Origin: Flavobacterium foetidum
GTDB lineage: Bacteria; Bacteroidota; Bacteroidia; Flavobacteriales; Flavobacteriaceae
Direction: 5' to 3'
Length of the DNA stretch: 64,000 nucleotides
NCBI RefSeq assembly: GCF_004634245.1
Contig: NZ_SJTF01000009.1
Location: 1-64,000, forward strand
Below the pieces are notes generated by a model. That model did not search any database, had not been told where the DNA came from, and was given only the letters and a program-made list of their open reading frames with translations. The translations under genes and the position numbers were made by a program. Shown here in pieces: positions 17,253 to 26,551 of this stretch (position 1 is the stretch's first letter; each line of letters opens with the position of its first letter).

Positions 17253-17957
17253 ATGATGAAAAAACCTTTACTACTTATTATGCTATTTTTAGCATTTACA
17301 GCAGCAAAAGCGCAAGATTTAATTGCCCCTTCTTATGGATTTTCCCATAGTAAAACAGCTTACATTACATTAGTAGACGGAACTGAACTTAGTGGTACTA
17401 TCAGAGATATCGATAGAGACAAAGGATTAATTGAATTTATTAAATTACAAGATGCAGCTGGAAAAAAGCACAAATTAAAACCAGAAGATATTAAGCATAT
17501 GTATTTACCGCCAAGCGGACTTGATAATTTAGGGAAAAAATTAGATTTCATCTCTGATTTTAAGCAATGGAACGATGACAAATTAAACCAAGAATACATT
17601 AAAGAAGGATATGCTTATTTTGAAACTGCTGAAGTAAAAATTAAGAAAAAAACTTCAAAATTATTAATGCAATTGTTAAATCCTGCATTCAGTAAAGAAT
17701 TTAAAATATATTGTGATCCTTATGCTAAAGAAACTGCATCTTTAGGAGTTGGAGGAGTAAAATTCGTGGGTGGCGATGCTAAATCTTATTATGTTGCTAA
17801 AAAGAATTCACCAGCATTCTTGCTAAAGAAAAAAGAATACAAGAAAGAGTTTCCAACATTGTGGGAGGGTTGCGATCAATTGATTTCATCAACTCCAGAA
17901 CCAAAATGGACAGATCTAACAAAGCATGCGATTACTTTTTCTCAGTGCAGCATCTAA
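17253..17957 (+). CDS. Hypothetical secreted protein
   Basis: 234 residues. It starts with two ATG codons (either could be used) and a clear signal peptide ending KAQ. The mature protein begins with a small beta region (about 35-85): TAYITLVDGTELSGTIRDID then LKPEDIKHMYLPPSG, recalling short beta-barrel modules that start with an exposed D-G-x-E-L-x-G turn. After a Lys-rich helix it has two Cys near the C-terminus (EGCDQL, SQCSI). Similar proteins occur in Flavobacteria without known role. It is monocistronic with a strong terminator. Periplasmic location is inferred. Confidence 0.8.
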   Translation: MMKKPLLLIMLFLAFTAAKAQDLIAPSYGFSHSKTAYITLVDGTELSGTIRDIDRDKGLIEFIKLQDAAGKKHKLKPEDIKHMYLPPSGLDNLGKKLDFISDFKQWNDDKLNQEYIKEGYAYFETAEVKIKKKTSKLLMQLLNPAFSKEFKIYCDPYAKETASLGVGGVKFVGGDAKSYYVAKKNSPAFLLKKKEYKKEFPTLWEGCDQLISSTPEPKWTDLTKHAITFSQCSI

Positions 17958-17991
17958 ATAACAGTATTTAGTTAGAGGTATCTAATTTATA

Positions 17992-18031
17992 AAAGAGCCG
18001 ATAGTTGTCATACTATCGGCTCTTTGTTTTT
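17992..18031 (+). terminator. Terminator of the gene at 17253-17957
   Basis: AAAGAGCCGATAGT (17992-18005) and ACTATCGGCTCTTT (18012-18025), a perfect 14-bp stem with six-base loop, then a T-rich tract. Confidence 0.92.
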
Positions 18032-18575
18032 TGCGATTACCCCTAAAAAACATGAAGTATTAAAATAAGACATATTTTCTATCCTTGTGATGTTTTTGTA
18101 GGAAATAACATTTGTTTTATTTATGTTTGTCTAAGAATTCTGAAAACAATATACCACACCTCTATATTGTAAAATTATTTTCTTCTTTGGTTTAATAGCA
18201 TAAATACAAGCTATTTATTTCCAAAAGTGTAATTCCATTCAAGCCTCTTTACGACAGAAAATACTTTCCTTACATTTATTTTTATCTATTTTGAATTAGT
18301 AAGCTTTTAGTAAAAGTAATCAAGGATCCAACCGTCTAAATTTTTTTTAGACGGTTTTTTTATTTTTTCTTCGGCATTGAGTGCGATTCTTTATTTTAAA
18401 TGCTTTGCGTTATACTTTCCTTTTGTATTTATTTTTTGTAATACTTTACTCTATGTAAGTGTTGTTTCTTATTTATAAGTAAACTAAATATTACATTTTA
18501 AATGTTAAATAAATATAATTTCTTGTTAAAATTGTTGTAAATTTTTAAGTTCGCTCCAAATTTAAATCTCAAAAT
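18028..18575. other. Long gap upstream of susC with an orphan terminator
   Basis: About 550 bases with no gene. It contains a second strong terminator at 18330-18361 that belongs to no visible gene, so a small RNA or a transcription-attenuating leader is possible. Between that hairpin and the susC ATG lie 215 AT-rich bases that presumably hold the susC promoter; I could not place it confidently. Confidence 0.6.
18330..18361 (+). terminator. Orphan intrinsic terminator upstream of susC
   Basis: AACCGTCTAAA and TTTAGACGGTT, an 11-bp perfect stem with a five-T loop, followed by T. No coding sequence lies within 350 bases upstream on this strand. Confidence 0.85.
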
Positions 18576-21500
18576 ATGGAACTAAAACTAAAAAGAATCG
18601 CGTTTTTATTATTTGCGCTAAGTGTGCAGGTAATATTCGCACAAGAAAGAACAGTTTCTGGTAGAGTTTCTGATAATGAAGGAATGCCTCTTCCAGGTGT
18701 GAGTGTCTTATTAAAAGGTACGAAAATAGGAACTCAAACAGATTTTGATGGAAAGTACTCCATTAAAGCATCGTCATCTCAAATTTTAGTATTCAGTTAT
18801 CTGGGTATGAAAACACAAGAAATTGAAGCCAAGTCAGCAACAATCAATGTTAAAATGTTGGGAAATGCGCAAGAATTGGAAGGCGTTGTGGTTACAACTG
18901 CTATGGGAATTAAAAGGGAGAAAAAGTCTTTAGGTTATTCGTCTCAAAAGTTAGACGAAAAGGCAGTAAACTCTACTCCAACTAACAATTTTTTAAACAA
19001 CTTGTCTGGTAAAGTGTCAGGATTGGAAGTTAAGACCAATTCAAATTTTGGAGGATCTACCAATATTGTACTTCGTGGGGCAAAAAGTTTGACTGGAAAT
19101 AATCAGGCATTGGTGGTTGTTGATGGTGTTGCGATAAATAACTCTAACTTAAATGATTCTTACTCTCGAAACGGAAGACGAGGTTTTGATTTCGGAAATT
19201 CAGCTTCAGATATTGATCCTAACAATATTGAATCGATTACGGTACTTAAAGGTGCTGCCGCAACGGCATTATACGGGAGTCAAGCGTCTAATGGGGCAAT
19301 CATGATCACAACTAAAAAAGGACAAAAGAATACTGGCTTGGGTATCAGCTTCAGTTCCACAACTTCAATAGGGCAGTTTGATAAAAGTACTTTTGCTAGA
19401 TATCAGAAGGAATATGGTGCGAATGGTTATTCGGGAGCAAATGACAGTTTTTATGAAGACGATGTTAATGGAGACGGGATTCCAGATAATATAGTAGATA
19501 TGACAGCTGATTCGTCTTTTGGAAATGCATTTGATCCTTCTTTAAAAGTATATCAATGGAATGCTTTTGCTCCGGGAAATCCAAATTATGGCAAAGCTAC
19601 TCCTTGGACTGCAGCAGTAAATGATCCAAGAAGTTTTTTTCAAAGATCGTTTACAACTGTTAATAATTTAGGATTCAGTGGTGGAGACGATAAAGGGTCT
19701 TATAACTTTAGTTATACCAATAATAATGAAACTGGAATTTTACCAAACAGTAAACTTAATAGAAATATTATTAATGGGAATTTCACAAGAAATTTGAGCG
19801 ACAAAATTAAAACCAATGCATTTTTTACGTTTTCCGATCAATCAACTATCGGAAGAAACAGTACAGGATACAATGATAATATTCTAACAGGTTTTAGACA
19901 ATGGTGGCAGACAAATGTGGATATAAAAGAACTCAAACAGGAATATTTCAGAAATAGACAAAACGTTACGTGGAATATGAATAATCCACTAGAAGGGGAT
20001 TTCAACCCCGCTTATTGGAACAATCCTTATTTTGATCGTTACGAAAATTATTCATCAGACGGAAGAACCAGAATCCTTGCAGGCGGAAGTCTTGCAGTTG
20101 ATATTACTAAAAATTTAAATGTTTTAGGTCGTGTAACTGTAGATGCCTCTAATGATAAGCAAGAAGTAAGAAAAGCTAAAGGAAGTCATGCAGAAGAATT
20201 TGGGATATTAGATTTGGATGAAACTTCAGGATATAATTTATATACTAGAAATTTTCTGCAGACAACTTATGATTTTATCGCTACTTACGATTTAAAATTA
20301 TCTGAAAAAGTTTCTGGTAAAGTTTTGGCAGGATCAACTTTTATAAAGTCCAAATCTGATATTTTTAATCAATCAACAATTGGTGGTATTGTAGCGCCAG
20401 GGCTTTATACTCTTGGTAATTCTATGTCATTTGTTGCTCCTATAGAATCTGAAATTGATTACGCTAAATTAGGTTTGTATACACAGGCTTCCATTGATTA
20501 CAATCGAACTGTGTTTATTGAAGGATCTTACAGACGCGATCAATCAAGTGCGCTGCCAATAAACAACAATAAATACAATTACTACTCAATCGGTACAAGC
20601 TTTATTGTTTCGGAATTACTTAAAAAAGATTGGCTAAACAATCTCAAACTTAGAGCAAACTATGCTGTTGTTGGTAATGATCCAGTTCCAGGGCTATTGG
20701 GGGCAAAAGTTAATAATGGTCTAATAGATGGTAATCTCATGTTTACAAACAGTACTACGTATGTAGATTTTCCTTCTCTAAGATCAGAAAAACTTAAAAG
20801 CTGGGAGTTTGGTGTCGAATCTTCAATGTTTAAAAATAGATTAAGTTTTGATGTTTCTATCTATCAATCAAATGCGGTTGACCAGATTTATAATGTTCCT
20901 CAATCTACTTCTACAGGTTTTTCAAATTCACAAATTAATGCCGGAGAAATGCAGAATAATGGGGTTGAGGTTTCGTTGTCAGGAACTCCAATTAAGACTA
21001 AAGACTTTCAGTGGGATATTACGGTTAACTGGTCTAAAAACAAGAATAAAGTGCTTTCTCTTAATCAGGGAAGAGATAATCTACAGTTAGCAACTTGGCA
21101 GAATGGAGTTAGTTTAAATGCTACAGTAGGTAAGCCATATGGTACCATGAGGGGAACTGATTATGTTTATACCAATGGAGAAAAAACTGTTGATGAAGAT
21201 GGGAACTATTTAATGGTTGATGACCAAGTTATCGGAAATATCCAGGCTGACTGGATTGGCGGTATTTCAAATAGATTGGCTTATAAGAATATTTCTTTGA
21301 ATTTCTTGATAGATATGAAAAAAGGAGGAAGCGTATATTCTTTGGATCAAGCTTATGGACAGTATACTGGGCTTTATCCTGAAACAGCAGGGCTTAATGA
21401 TTTAGGTAATCCAGTGCGAAATTTTATTGCTGACGGAGGAGGAATAATATTAGAGGGTGTCTATGAGGATGGCAGTCCAAATAAATCTAGAATAGAAGCA

Positions 21501-21803
21501 AACTATGTAGGGTCTGGTTTCGGAACAGATGTTGAGCCAATGAAAAAGTTTATTTATGATGCGTCATATATAAAACTACGAGAAGTAGGTTTGACTTACA
21601 CACTTCCAGAGAAATATCTTAAAACAACTTTTGCAAAGTCACTTTCATTAAGTTTACTTGGAAACAATTTGTGGATTATTCATAAAAACGTTCCGTATGC
21701 CGATCCTGAAGCAGGTACTTCGGCAGGAAATGTACAAGGATTTCAATCAGGTGTAATGCCTACAGTTAAAGTATATTCATTTAATATTAAAGCTACTTTT
21801 TAA
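18576..21803 (+). CDS. SusC/RagA family TonB-linked outer membrane protein
   Basis: 1075 residues. Signal peptide (ending VIFAQ), a carboxypeptidase-regulatory-like domain (about 24-105: RTVSGRVSDNEGMPLPGVSV), the SusC plug (about 115-240) with the hallmark SLGYSSQKLDE, NIVLRGAKSLTGNNQALVVVDG and ITVLKGAAATALYGSQASNGAI, then a TonB-type barrel ending in an aromatic residue. It would form the transport pore of a SusCD complex in the outer membrane. The susD gene begins one base after its stop. No glycoside hydrolase, sensor or sigma/anti-sigma gene is adjacent, so the substrate could be peptide or glycan. Confidence 0.96.
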   Translation: MELKLKRIAFLLFALSVQVIFAQERTVSGRVSDNEGMPLPGVSVLLKGTKIGTQTDFDGKYSIKASSSQILVFSYLGMKTQEIEAKSATINVKMLGNAQELEGVVVTTAMGIKREKKSLGYSSQKLDEKAVNSTPTNNFLNNLSGKVSGLEVKTNSNFGGSTNIVLRGAKSLTGNNQALVVVDGVAINNSNLNDSYSRNGRRGFDFGNSASDIDPNNIESITVLKGAAATALYGSQASNGAIMITTKKGQKNTGLGISFSSTTSIGQFDKSTFARYQKEYGANGYSGANDSFYEDDVNGDGIPDNIVDMTADSSFGNAFDPSLKVYQWNAFAPGNPNYGKATPWTAAVNDPRSFFQRSFTTVNNLGFSGGDDKGSYNFSYTNNNETGILPNSKLNRNIINGNFTRNLSDKIKTNAFFTFSDQSTIGRNSTGYNDNILTGFRQWWQTNVDIKELKQEYFRNRQNVTWNMNNPLEGDFNPAYWNNPYFDRYENYSSDGRTRILAGGSLAVDITKNLNVLGRVTVDASNDKQEVRKAKGSHAEEFGILDLDETSGYNLYTRNFLQTTYDFIATYDLKLSEKVSGKVLAGSTFIKSKSDIFNQSTIGGIVAPGLYTLGNSMSFVAPIESEIDYAKLGLYTQASIDYNRTVFIEGSYRRDQSSALPINNNKYNYYSIGTSFIVSELLKKDWLNNLKLRANYAVVGNDPVPGLLGAKVNNGLIDGNLMFTNSTTYVDFPSLRSEKLKSWEFGVESSMFKNRLSFDVSIYQSNAVDQIYNVPQSTSTGFSNSQINAGEMQNNGVEVSLSGTPIKTKDFQWDITVNWSKNKNKVLSLNQGRDNLQLATWQNGVSLNATVGKPYGTMRGTDYVYTNGEKTVDEDGNYLMVDDQVIGNIQADWIGGISNRLAYKNISLNFLIDMKKGGSVYSLDQAYGQYTGLYPETAGLNDLGNPVRNFIADGGGIILEGVYEDGSPNKSRIEANYVGSGFGTDVEPMKKFIYDASYIKLREVGLTYTLPEKYLKTTFAKSLSLSLLGNNLWIIHKNVPYADPEAGTSAGNVQGFQSGVMPTVKVYSFNIKATF

Positions 21804-21804
21804 A

Positions 21805-23265
21805 ATGAAAAATATAGTATCAATCATAGTTTTGTCATTGTTAATGGCAAGTTGTGTAAGTGATGACCCAACAGGGAATGAAGATAAGGACAGATCTTAC
21901 GGAGTGCCTGCAGAAACTTTATTTACAAATGCACAGAAAGAATTGACGGATCAATTGACAACCCCTAGTGTAAACTTAAACATAATTAGATATTTTACAC
22001 AATACTGGGCAGCAACTCAATATAATACCGAAGCTAGATTTAATATTACGACAAGAAATATAGCTAATTTTCACTGGAATGCTTTGTACAGATCAGTTTT
22101 GGGTAATTTGCAAACAGCAAAAGAAGTAATTGCCACAGAAATCAAGCCTGACCTCATGAGTGCAGATGAATGGGCTAAACAGCAAAAAAATAAAGAAGCC
22201 TTAATTGAAATTCTACAAGTTTATGCTTTTCAGGTCCTGGTGGATAGTTTCGGAGATGTGCCTTATACCGATGCGTTAAGAGTAAAGGAAGTTGTCTTGC
22301 CAAAATATGATGACGATGCGGTTATTTATCCTAAACTAATTGTAAGATTAGATGCCGCAATTGCAAACTTAAATGAAAGCAGCGGGTCTTTTGGAAAAGC
22401 AGATTTTATTTATGGTGGAGACGTATCAAAATGGAAAATCTTTGCGAATACACTAAAGTTAAAAATAGGTTTAAACTTGGCTGATGTTGATGCGAGTCTT
22501 TCAAAAGCAACTGTGGAAAGTGCTTATAAGGCTGGGGTTATTCTTAATAATAGTCAAAACGCAATATTTGCATATCCGGGAGCATCTCCAATGTATAACC
22601 CTATATATGCTAACTTGGTTGCAAGTAATAGAAACGATTTTGTCGCTTCTGTAACCATAGTAAATGACATGAATACTTTGAAGGATCCTAGAAGAGCCGC
22701 ATATTTTACTACAATCGATGGGGTTTACAAAGGAGGTCTTAATGGTCCAACCAATTTATATCAGAATTTTTCGCATATCAGTGATAAAATAAAAGAAGCT
22801 AATTTTCCAGGTGTGATAGCAGAGGCCACTGAAAGTAATTTTTACTTGGCAGAAGCTGCAGCTAGAGGATATGTTGTAGGAAACAATGCGGAATTCTATT
22901 ACAATAATGCAATCAAGGCTTCATTTGAAAATTGGGGTATTGCAGCTGAGGCTGATGCATATTTGGAATCCCCTGATGTTAAGTATTCAACTGCTCCGGG
23001 TAATAACTATAAAGAAAAAATCGGTAGACAAGCGTGGATTGCGTTCTTTAACAGACCAATGGAATCATGGAATTCATATAGAAGACTTGATTTTCCAGTT
23101 TTAGTAGCACCAGCAAATGCTGTGGCTGCAGCAGAGGGGCAAATTCCAAAACGTTATACCTATCCTATAAACGAGCAAACTGTTAACAATGCAAATTGGG
23201 CCGCCGCATCGGCAGCTATTGGAGGAAATAAATTGAAAACCCACGTTTTTTGGGACAAAAATTAA
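21805..23265 (+). CDS. SusD/RagB family nutrient-binding outer membrane lipoprotein
   Basis: 486 residues. Lipobox MASC (Cys17) followed by VSDDP. The helical TPR-like body has YFTQYWAATQYNTEARFNITTRNIANFHWNALYRSVLGN-type sequence (cited in part), DSFGDVPYTDAL and KWKIFANTLKLKIGLNLAD, characteristic of the second SusD-like family. The late region PGNNYKEKIGRQAWIAFFNR and WNSYRRLDFP is also typical. It forms the surface lid that captures substrate for the SusC pore encoded one base upstream. The ligand is not predictable from sequence. Confidence 0.94.
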   Translation: MKNIVSIIVLSLLMASCVSDDPTGNEDKDRSYGVPAETLFTNAQKELTDQLTTPSVNLNIIRYFTQYWAATQYNTEARFNITTRNIANFHWNALYRSVLGNLQTAKEVIATEIKPDLMSADEWAKQQKNKEALIEILQVYAFQVLVDSFGDVPYTDALRVKEVVLPKYDDDAVIYPKLIVRLDAAIANLNESSGSFGKADFIYGGDVSKWKIFANTLKLKIGLNLADVDASLSKATVESAYKAGVILNNSQNAIFAYPGASPMYNPIYANLVASNRNDFVASVTIVNDMNTLKDPRRAAYFTTIDGVYKGGLNGPTNLYQNFSHISDKIKEANFPGVIAEATESNFYLAEAAARGYVVGNNAEFYYNNAIKASFENWGIAAEADAYLESPDVKYSTAPGNNYKEKIGRQAWIAFFNRPMESWNSYRRLDFPVLVAPANAVAAAEGQIPKRYTYPINEQTVNNANWAAASAAIGGNKLKTHVFWDKN

Positions 23266-23318
23266 TTGTAATGTGTGCTTGAGGCAGGTAAAATAAATCC
23301 ACCAATAATTTTAGCTAC

Positions 23319-23354
23319 AAAAAGCCGGAAGTTACTAAAACTTCCGGCTTTTTT
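23319..23354. terminator. Bidirectional terminator between susD and the DUF6607 gene
   Basis: AAAAAGCCGGAAGTT (23319-23333) pairs with AACTTCCGGCTTTTT (23339-23353), a perfect 15-bp stem with T on one side and A on the other. Confidence 0.92.
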
Positions 23355-23371
23355 ATAACAACTAATTCTAA

Positions 23372-24274
23372 TTACTTAACAAATTTGTCAATGATTTTAT
23401 CTGTTTCTGCTTTTGCAGTGTCTGGTTTTAAATCAAATAATAAAGAATAAAGTGCTTTTCTGTCCACTTTAGCTTCTAAATTTAAATCCTGGTGTCTGTC
23501 AAAAAGAGTCTGCCATTTGTCACGAACATTTTTCCAAAGTGCATTATTGGCAACCCACCATTTTTGAGCCGCCTGACATTTAATGTCTGGCACTTTAGTG
23601 TACACGTCAAATCCTTTTTCTTGGGCTAATAAAACATCTTTTCCAGCATCGTCACGAACCAGTTTGTCGTTATCTTGCTCATGATTCCATCCTGTAGCAG
23701 TAATTTCGTGAATGTTTCTTCTTTTCAAAACATTATAATCGTTGCGTTTTGTCTGCTCTCTTCTAGGAAGCGGAGCATCAGCAACGTTTGCCCAGTAATC
23801 TTTTCCGTCAACGTGTACCCAAGTCGAAGAACCTTCGTAACGAGGACTGTCATCAACTTGATATACTTTTTGTGTCCATTGACCTTTAACCGCTTTTTTA
23901 TCAAGTTTCTTGTATTTCCAAGAATTTCCTTTATCGAAAGAATATAAGTCTGTGTTTTCGTATAGCCAATCTTGTCTCCAGTGTTTAATAATCATATCAT
24001 CACTTACAATTAATAAGTGCTGCATTACGATTTTATTTGGAGTATCTTCTAATAACTGAACCCATTCTAAAGCAGATTCATGCTTAGTTTCAGATGGTTT
24101 ATATGATGCAGAATCTTTGGGGTATGAGAATGTTTCGGTGAAATTAAACTTCACTTCATAACAACCGCACATTGATTTAATAGATTTTATGTCTTGTTGT
24201 TTTTTGTCTTGACTAAATCCAAGACTGCATGTTAAAGCCACAGCGGCTGACAGTAAAAGGCTTTTTGAAATCAT
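23372..24274 (-). CDS. DUF6607-like secreted protein beside the heme-uptake genes
   Basis: 300 residues. Signal peptide (ending SLGFSQ). The mature part begins IKSMCGCYEVKFNFTETFSY, with the paired Cys and then HESALEWVQLL, KHWRQDWLYE, SWKYKKL, WTQKVYQVDDSPRYEG and LPRREQTKRNDYNVLKR. These match what I recall of DUF6607 proteins, which often sit beside HmuY/TonB-receptor loci. The biochemical function is unknown. It is divergent from the receptor gene and shares its regulatory region, so it is likely to be expressed under the same iron or heme condition. Confidence 0.85.
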   Translation of the reverse strand: MISKSLLLSAAVALTCSLGFSQDKKQQDIKSIKSMCGCYEVKFNFTETFSYPKDSASYKPSETKHESALEWVQLLEDTPNKIVMQHLLIVSDDMIIKHWRQDWLYENTDLYSFDKGNSWKYKKLDKKAVKGQWTQKVYQVDDSPRYEGSSTWVHVDGKDYWANVADAPLPRREQTKRNDYNVLKRRNIHEITATGWNHEQDNDKLVRDDAGKDVLLAQEKGFDVYTKVPDIKCQAAQKWWVANNALWKNVRDKWQTLFDRHQDLNLEAKVDRKALYSLLFDLKPDTAKAETDKIIDKFVK

Positions 24275-24303
24275 AACTTATGGTTTTGTTTTTAAATTTT
24301 TCG

Positions 24304-24351
24304 CAAATATATAAATTTTATTTAGAACAATTAAAAATAGTTATATATTTG
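24304..24351. promoter_or_regulatory. Divergent promoters with a shared palindrome (heme locus)
   Basis: Plus strand: TTTA (24321-24324), 19 bases, TATATTTG (24344-24351), 29 bases before the receptor ATG. Minus strand: TTTA (24335-24332), 20 bases, TATATTTG (24311-24304), 30 bases before the DUF6607 ATG. Between them the imperfect palindrome AACAATT-AAA-AATAGTT (24326-24342) overlaps both -33 areas and may be one operator for both genes. An iron-responsive repressor is a guess. Confidence 0.65.
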
Positions 24352-24379
24352 CATCGATTATTAAGACTGAATAAAAATA

Positions 24380-26539
24380 ATGAGAATAAATATTACCCTT
24401 TTTGCTGTGCTATTATTAAGTAATTATTCTTTTTCTCAGCAAAAAGACACCATAAACTCGTCGGAAAAATTATCTGAAGTTGTTGTTACAGGACAGTTAG
24501 AGCCTCAATCAATTAAGAAGTCAGTTTTTAATGTTCGAGTAATTTCTAAAGAGGATATTAAACAATTAGCAGCTAATAATCTTTCAGATGTTTTGAATCA
24601 GTATCTAAATATTAGTATTAGAACTAGTGGTAGCGATGGACGTTCTACTGTGTCAATGTTTGGACTTGATGCGCAGTATTTTAAAATTCTGATAGATAAC
24701 ATTCCATTAGTAAGTGATACTGGAATGGGAACTAATGTTGATTTAACTCAAGTTAACCTTGATGATGTAGAACGTATCGAAATTATAGAAGGTTCGATGG
24801 GAGTTACTCACGGAGCTAATGCAGTAAGTGGTATTTTGAATATCATCACAAAAAAGGGTGGTGGTTATAGATGGCAGATTAGTGCAACGGTTCAAGAAGA
24901 AACGGTGGGTAACGAGTATGCACTTTTTGATAAAGGAAGGCATATTCAATCGGCTAAAATAGCACATAATTTTAATGAACATTGGTTCGTAAATATTGGT
25001 GGAAATCGTAACGATTTTGCTGGGTTTTATGATAATAAAAAGGGTAAAGATTATGGTTTTAATGATGGTTTACGTGGTTATGAGTGGTTGCCGAAAGATC
25101 AATTGGTAGGTAATGCAATGTTAGGCTATCAAAAAGATAATTTCAGGATTTTCTACAAATTCGACTACTACGGAGAAAATGTTCATTTTTATAGTCCAAT
25201 TTTAATTCCACAGGATAATTATCCTTTTCCTGAAACGTACTTTACAAACGATAAACGTTTCTTAACAAATCGTTTTTACCACCATTTAAATTCTAATGGA
25301 AAACTTTTTTCTAGACTGAATTATAATATTTCTCTATCACATCAGAAGCAAGAACGTGATGTTGAAAAATTTAATTATCAAATTGAAACAAAAGATGAGT
25401 TTGCGAATGATAGGCAGACTTATCAATCCAAAGAAGTTTTTTACTCTACAGGAACATTGAGTAATTTCTTTAATAATCCTAAAGTTGATTTTCAGTTAGG
25501 TTATGAAATTACCAATGAAAATGGATTTTATGACGCATCGGCTGGTACTTTTAAAGATGACCAACAGCAAGCAGTTGATATAAGAAAAAGGCTTGAAAAT
25601 TATGATGTCTTTTCTGTTGCTGAAATTAGTTTAAGCGATAAGTTTTCGATTCGTCCTGGTCTTCGTTATTCTATTCAATCAAAATTTGATAATCAATATG
25701 CGAGTTCATTAGGTTTAAGATACCTGTTTAAAAAAGGATTAGAGGCTAGAGCTTCGTTAGGGAAGTCATATCGTACCCCTAATTTTGATGAACTTTACAC
25801 TTATTTTGTTGACTCGAATCACAACATTCAAGGTAATCCTGACTTAGTTCCCGAAAGTAGTACTTCTTATGAGTTAAGTTTCAAAAGAGCTTGCGCTTTA
25901 GGATCAGGTGCTCAAATAGCTAACAATTTAGCGGTAACTTATATGGATGTTGATGATAGAATTGATATGGTCTTGACACAAGTAGTACCAACCCAAGTTT
26001 ATGAGTACGTAAACATCAACAAATATAAAATGTGGAATATTTCAACAACAGAGCAGTATACCTACAAGGGTTTTACTGCAAAAATTGGAGCCGCTGTTGT
26101 TGGAATCTCTAGGAAATTGGATTTGGCGGCTTTGAATCTAACTTCTGATGATAAATTTCTGTATTCACTGCAATTAAATTCTAGCGTTTCTTATAACATA
26201 CCTAAATGGAATACATTGTTTGCAGTTTATTATAAATACAATGGAGAGCAACAAAGGTTTGTTGCTGGAACAGACACAGATGGAAATGCTAAATTCTTTT
26301 TAGAAGGGATCAGGCCATATAGTTGGATGGATGCTTCAGTTCGTAAAACTTTCTTTAAAAATCAATTTGAAGTTACAGTTGGAGCTAGAAATTTATTTGA
26401 CATTACAAATGTTCAATCGGTAAGAAATGCAGGAGGGGATTCGACAGGAGGTGCTCATGCGGCAGGCAGTACGGATCTGTTATTAGGATACGGGCGTTCC
26501 TATTTTTTAAAACTAACATATAATCTAAATTTTAATTAA
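24380..26539 (+). CDS. TonB-dependent receptor, probable heme receptor (HmuR-like)
   Basis: 719 residues. Signal peptide (ending YSFSQ), TonB-box-like LSEVVVTGQ, plug domain (about 45-155) with STVSMFGLDAQYFKILIDNIP and VERIEIIEGSMGVTHGANAVSGILNIIT, then a barrel. The region YRTPNFDELY...DSNHNIQGNPDLVPE (about 470-495) has the layout of heme receptors: FRAP-like and NPDL boxes flanking a His. It lacks a carboxypeptidase-regulatory domain. An HmuY-like lipoprotein gene follows 12 bases downstream. Together they probably capture and import heme across the outer membrane. Confidence 0.9.
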   Translation: MRINITLFAVLLLSNYSFSQQKDTINSSEKLSEVVVTGQLEPQSIKKSVFNVRVISKEDIKQLAANNLSDVLNQYLNISIRTSGSDGRSTVSMFGLDAQYFKILIDNIPLVSDTGMGTNVDLTQVNLDDVERIEIIEGSMGVTHGANAVSGILNIITKKGGGYRWQISATVQEETVGNEYALFDKGRHIQSAKIAHNFNEHWFVNIGGNRNDFAGFYDNKKGKDYGFNDGLRGYEWLPKDQLVGNAMLGYQKDNFRIFYKFDYYGENVHFYSPILIPQDNYPFPETYFTNDKRFLTNRFYHHLNSNGKLFSRLNYNISLSHQKQERDVEKFNYQIETKDEFANDRQTYQSKEVFYSTGTLSNFFNNPKVDFQLGYEITNENGFYDASAGTFKDDQQQAVDIRKRLENYDVFSVAEISLSDKFSIRPGLRYSIQSKFDNQYASSLGLRYLFKKGLEARASLGKSYRTPNFDELYTYFVDSNHNIQGNPDLVPESSTSYELSFKRACALGSGAQIANNLAVTYMDVDDRIDMVLTQVVPTQVYEYVNINKYKMWNISTTEQYTYKGFTAKIGAAVVGISRKLDLAALNLTSDDKFLYSLQLNSSVSYNIPKWNTLFAVYYKYNGEQQRFVAGTDTDGNAKFFLEGIRPYSWMDASVRKTFFKNQFEVTVGARNLFDITNVQSVRNAGGDSTGGAHAAGSTDLLLGYGRSYFLKLTYNLNFN

Positions 26540-26551
26540 TAAATCACTAAC

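Noticed and set aside
24326..24342. Calling the palindrome a Fur box
   Set aside because: The sequence does not clearly match the known Fur consensus; only a generic operator call is supported.
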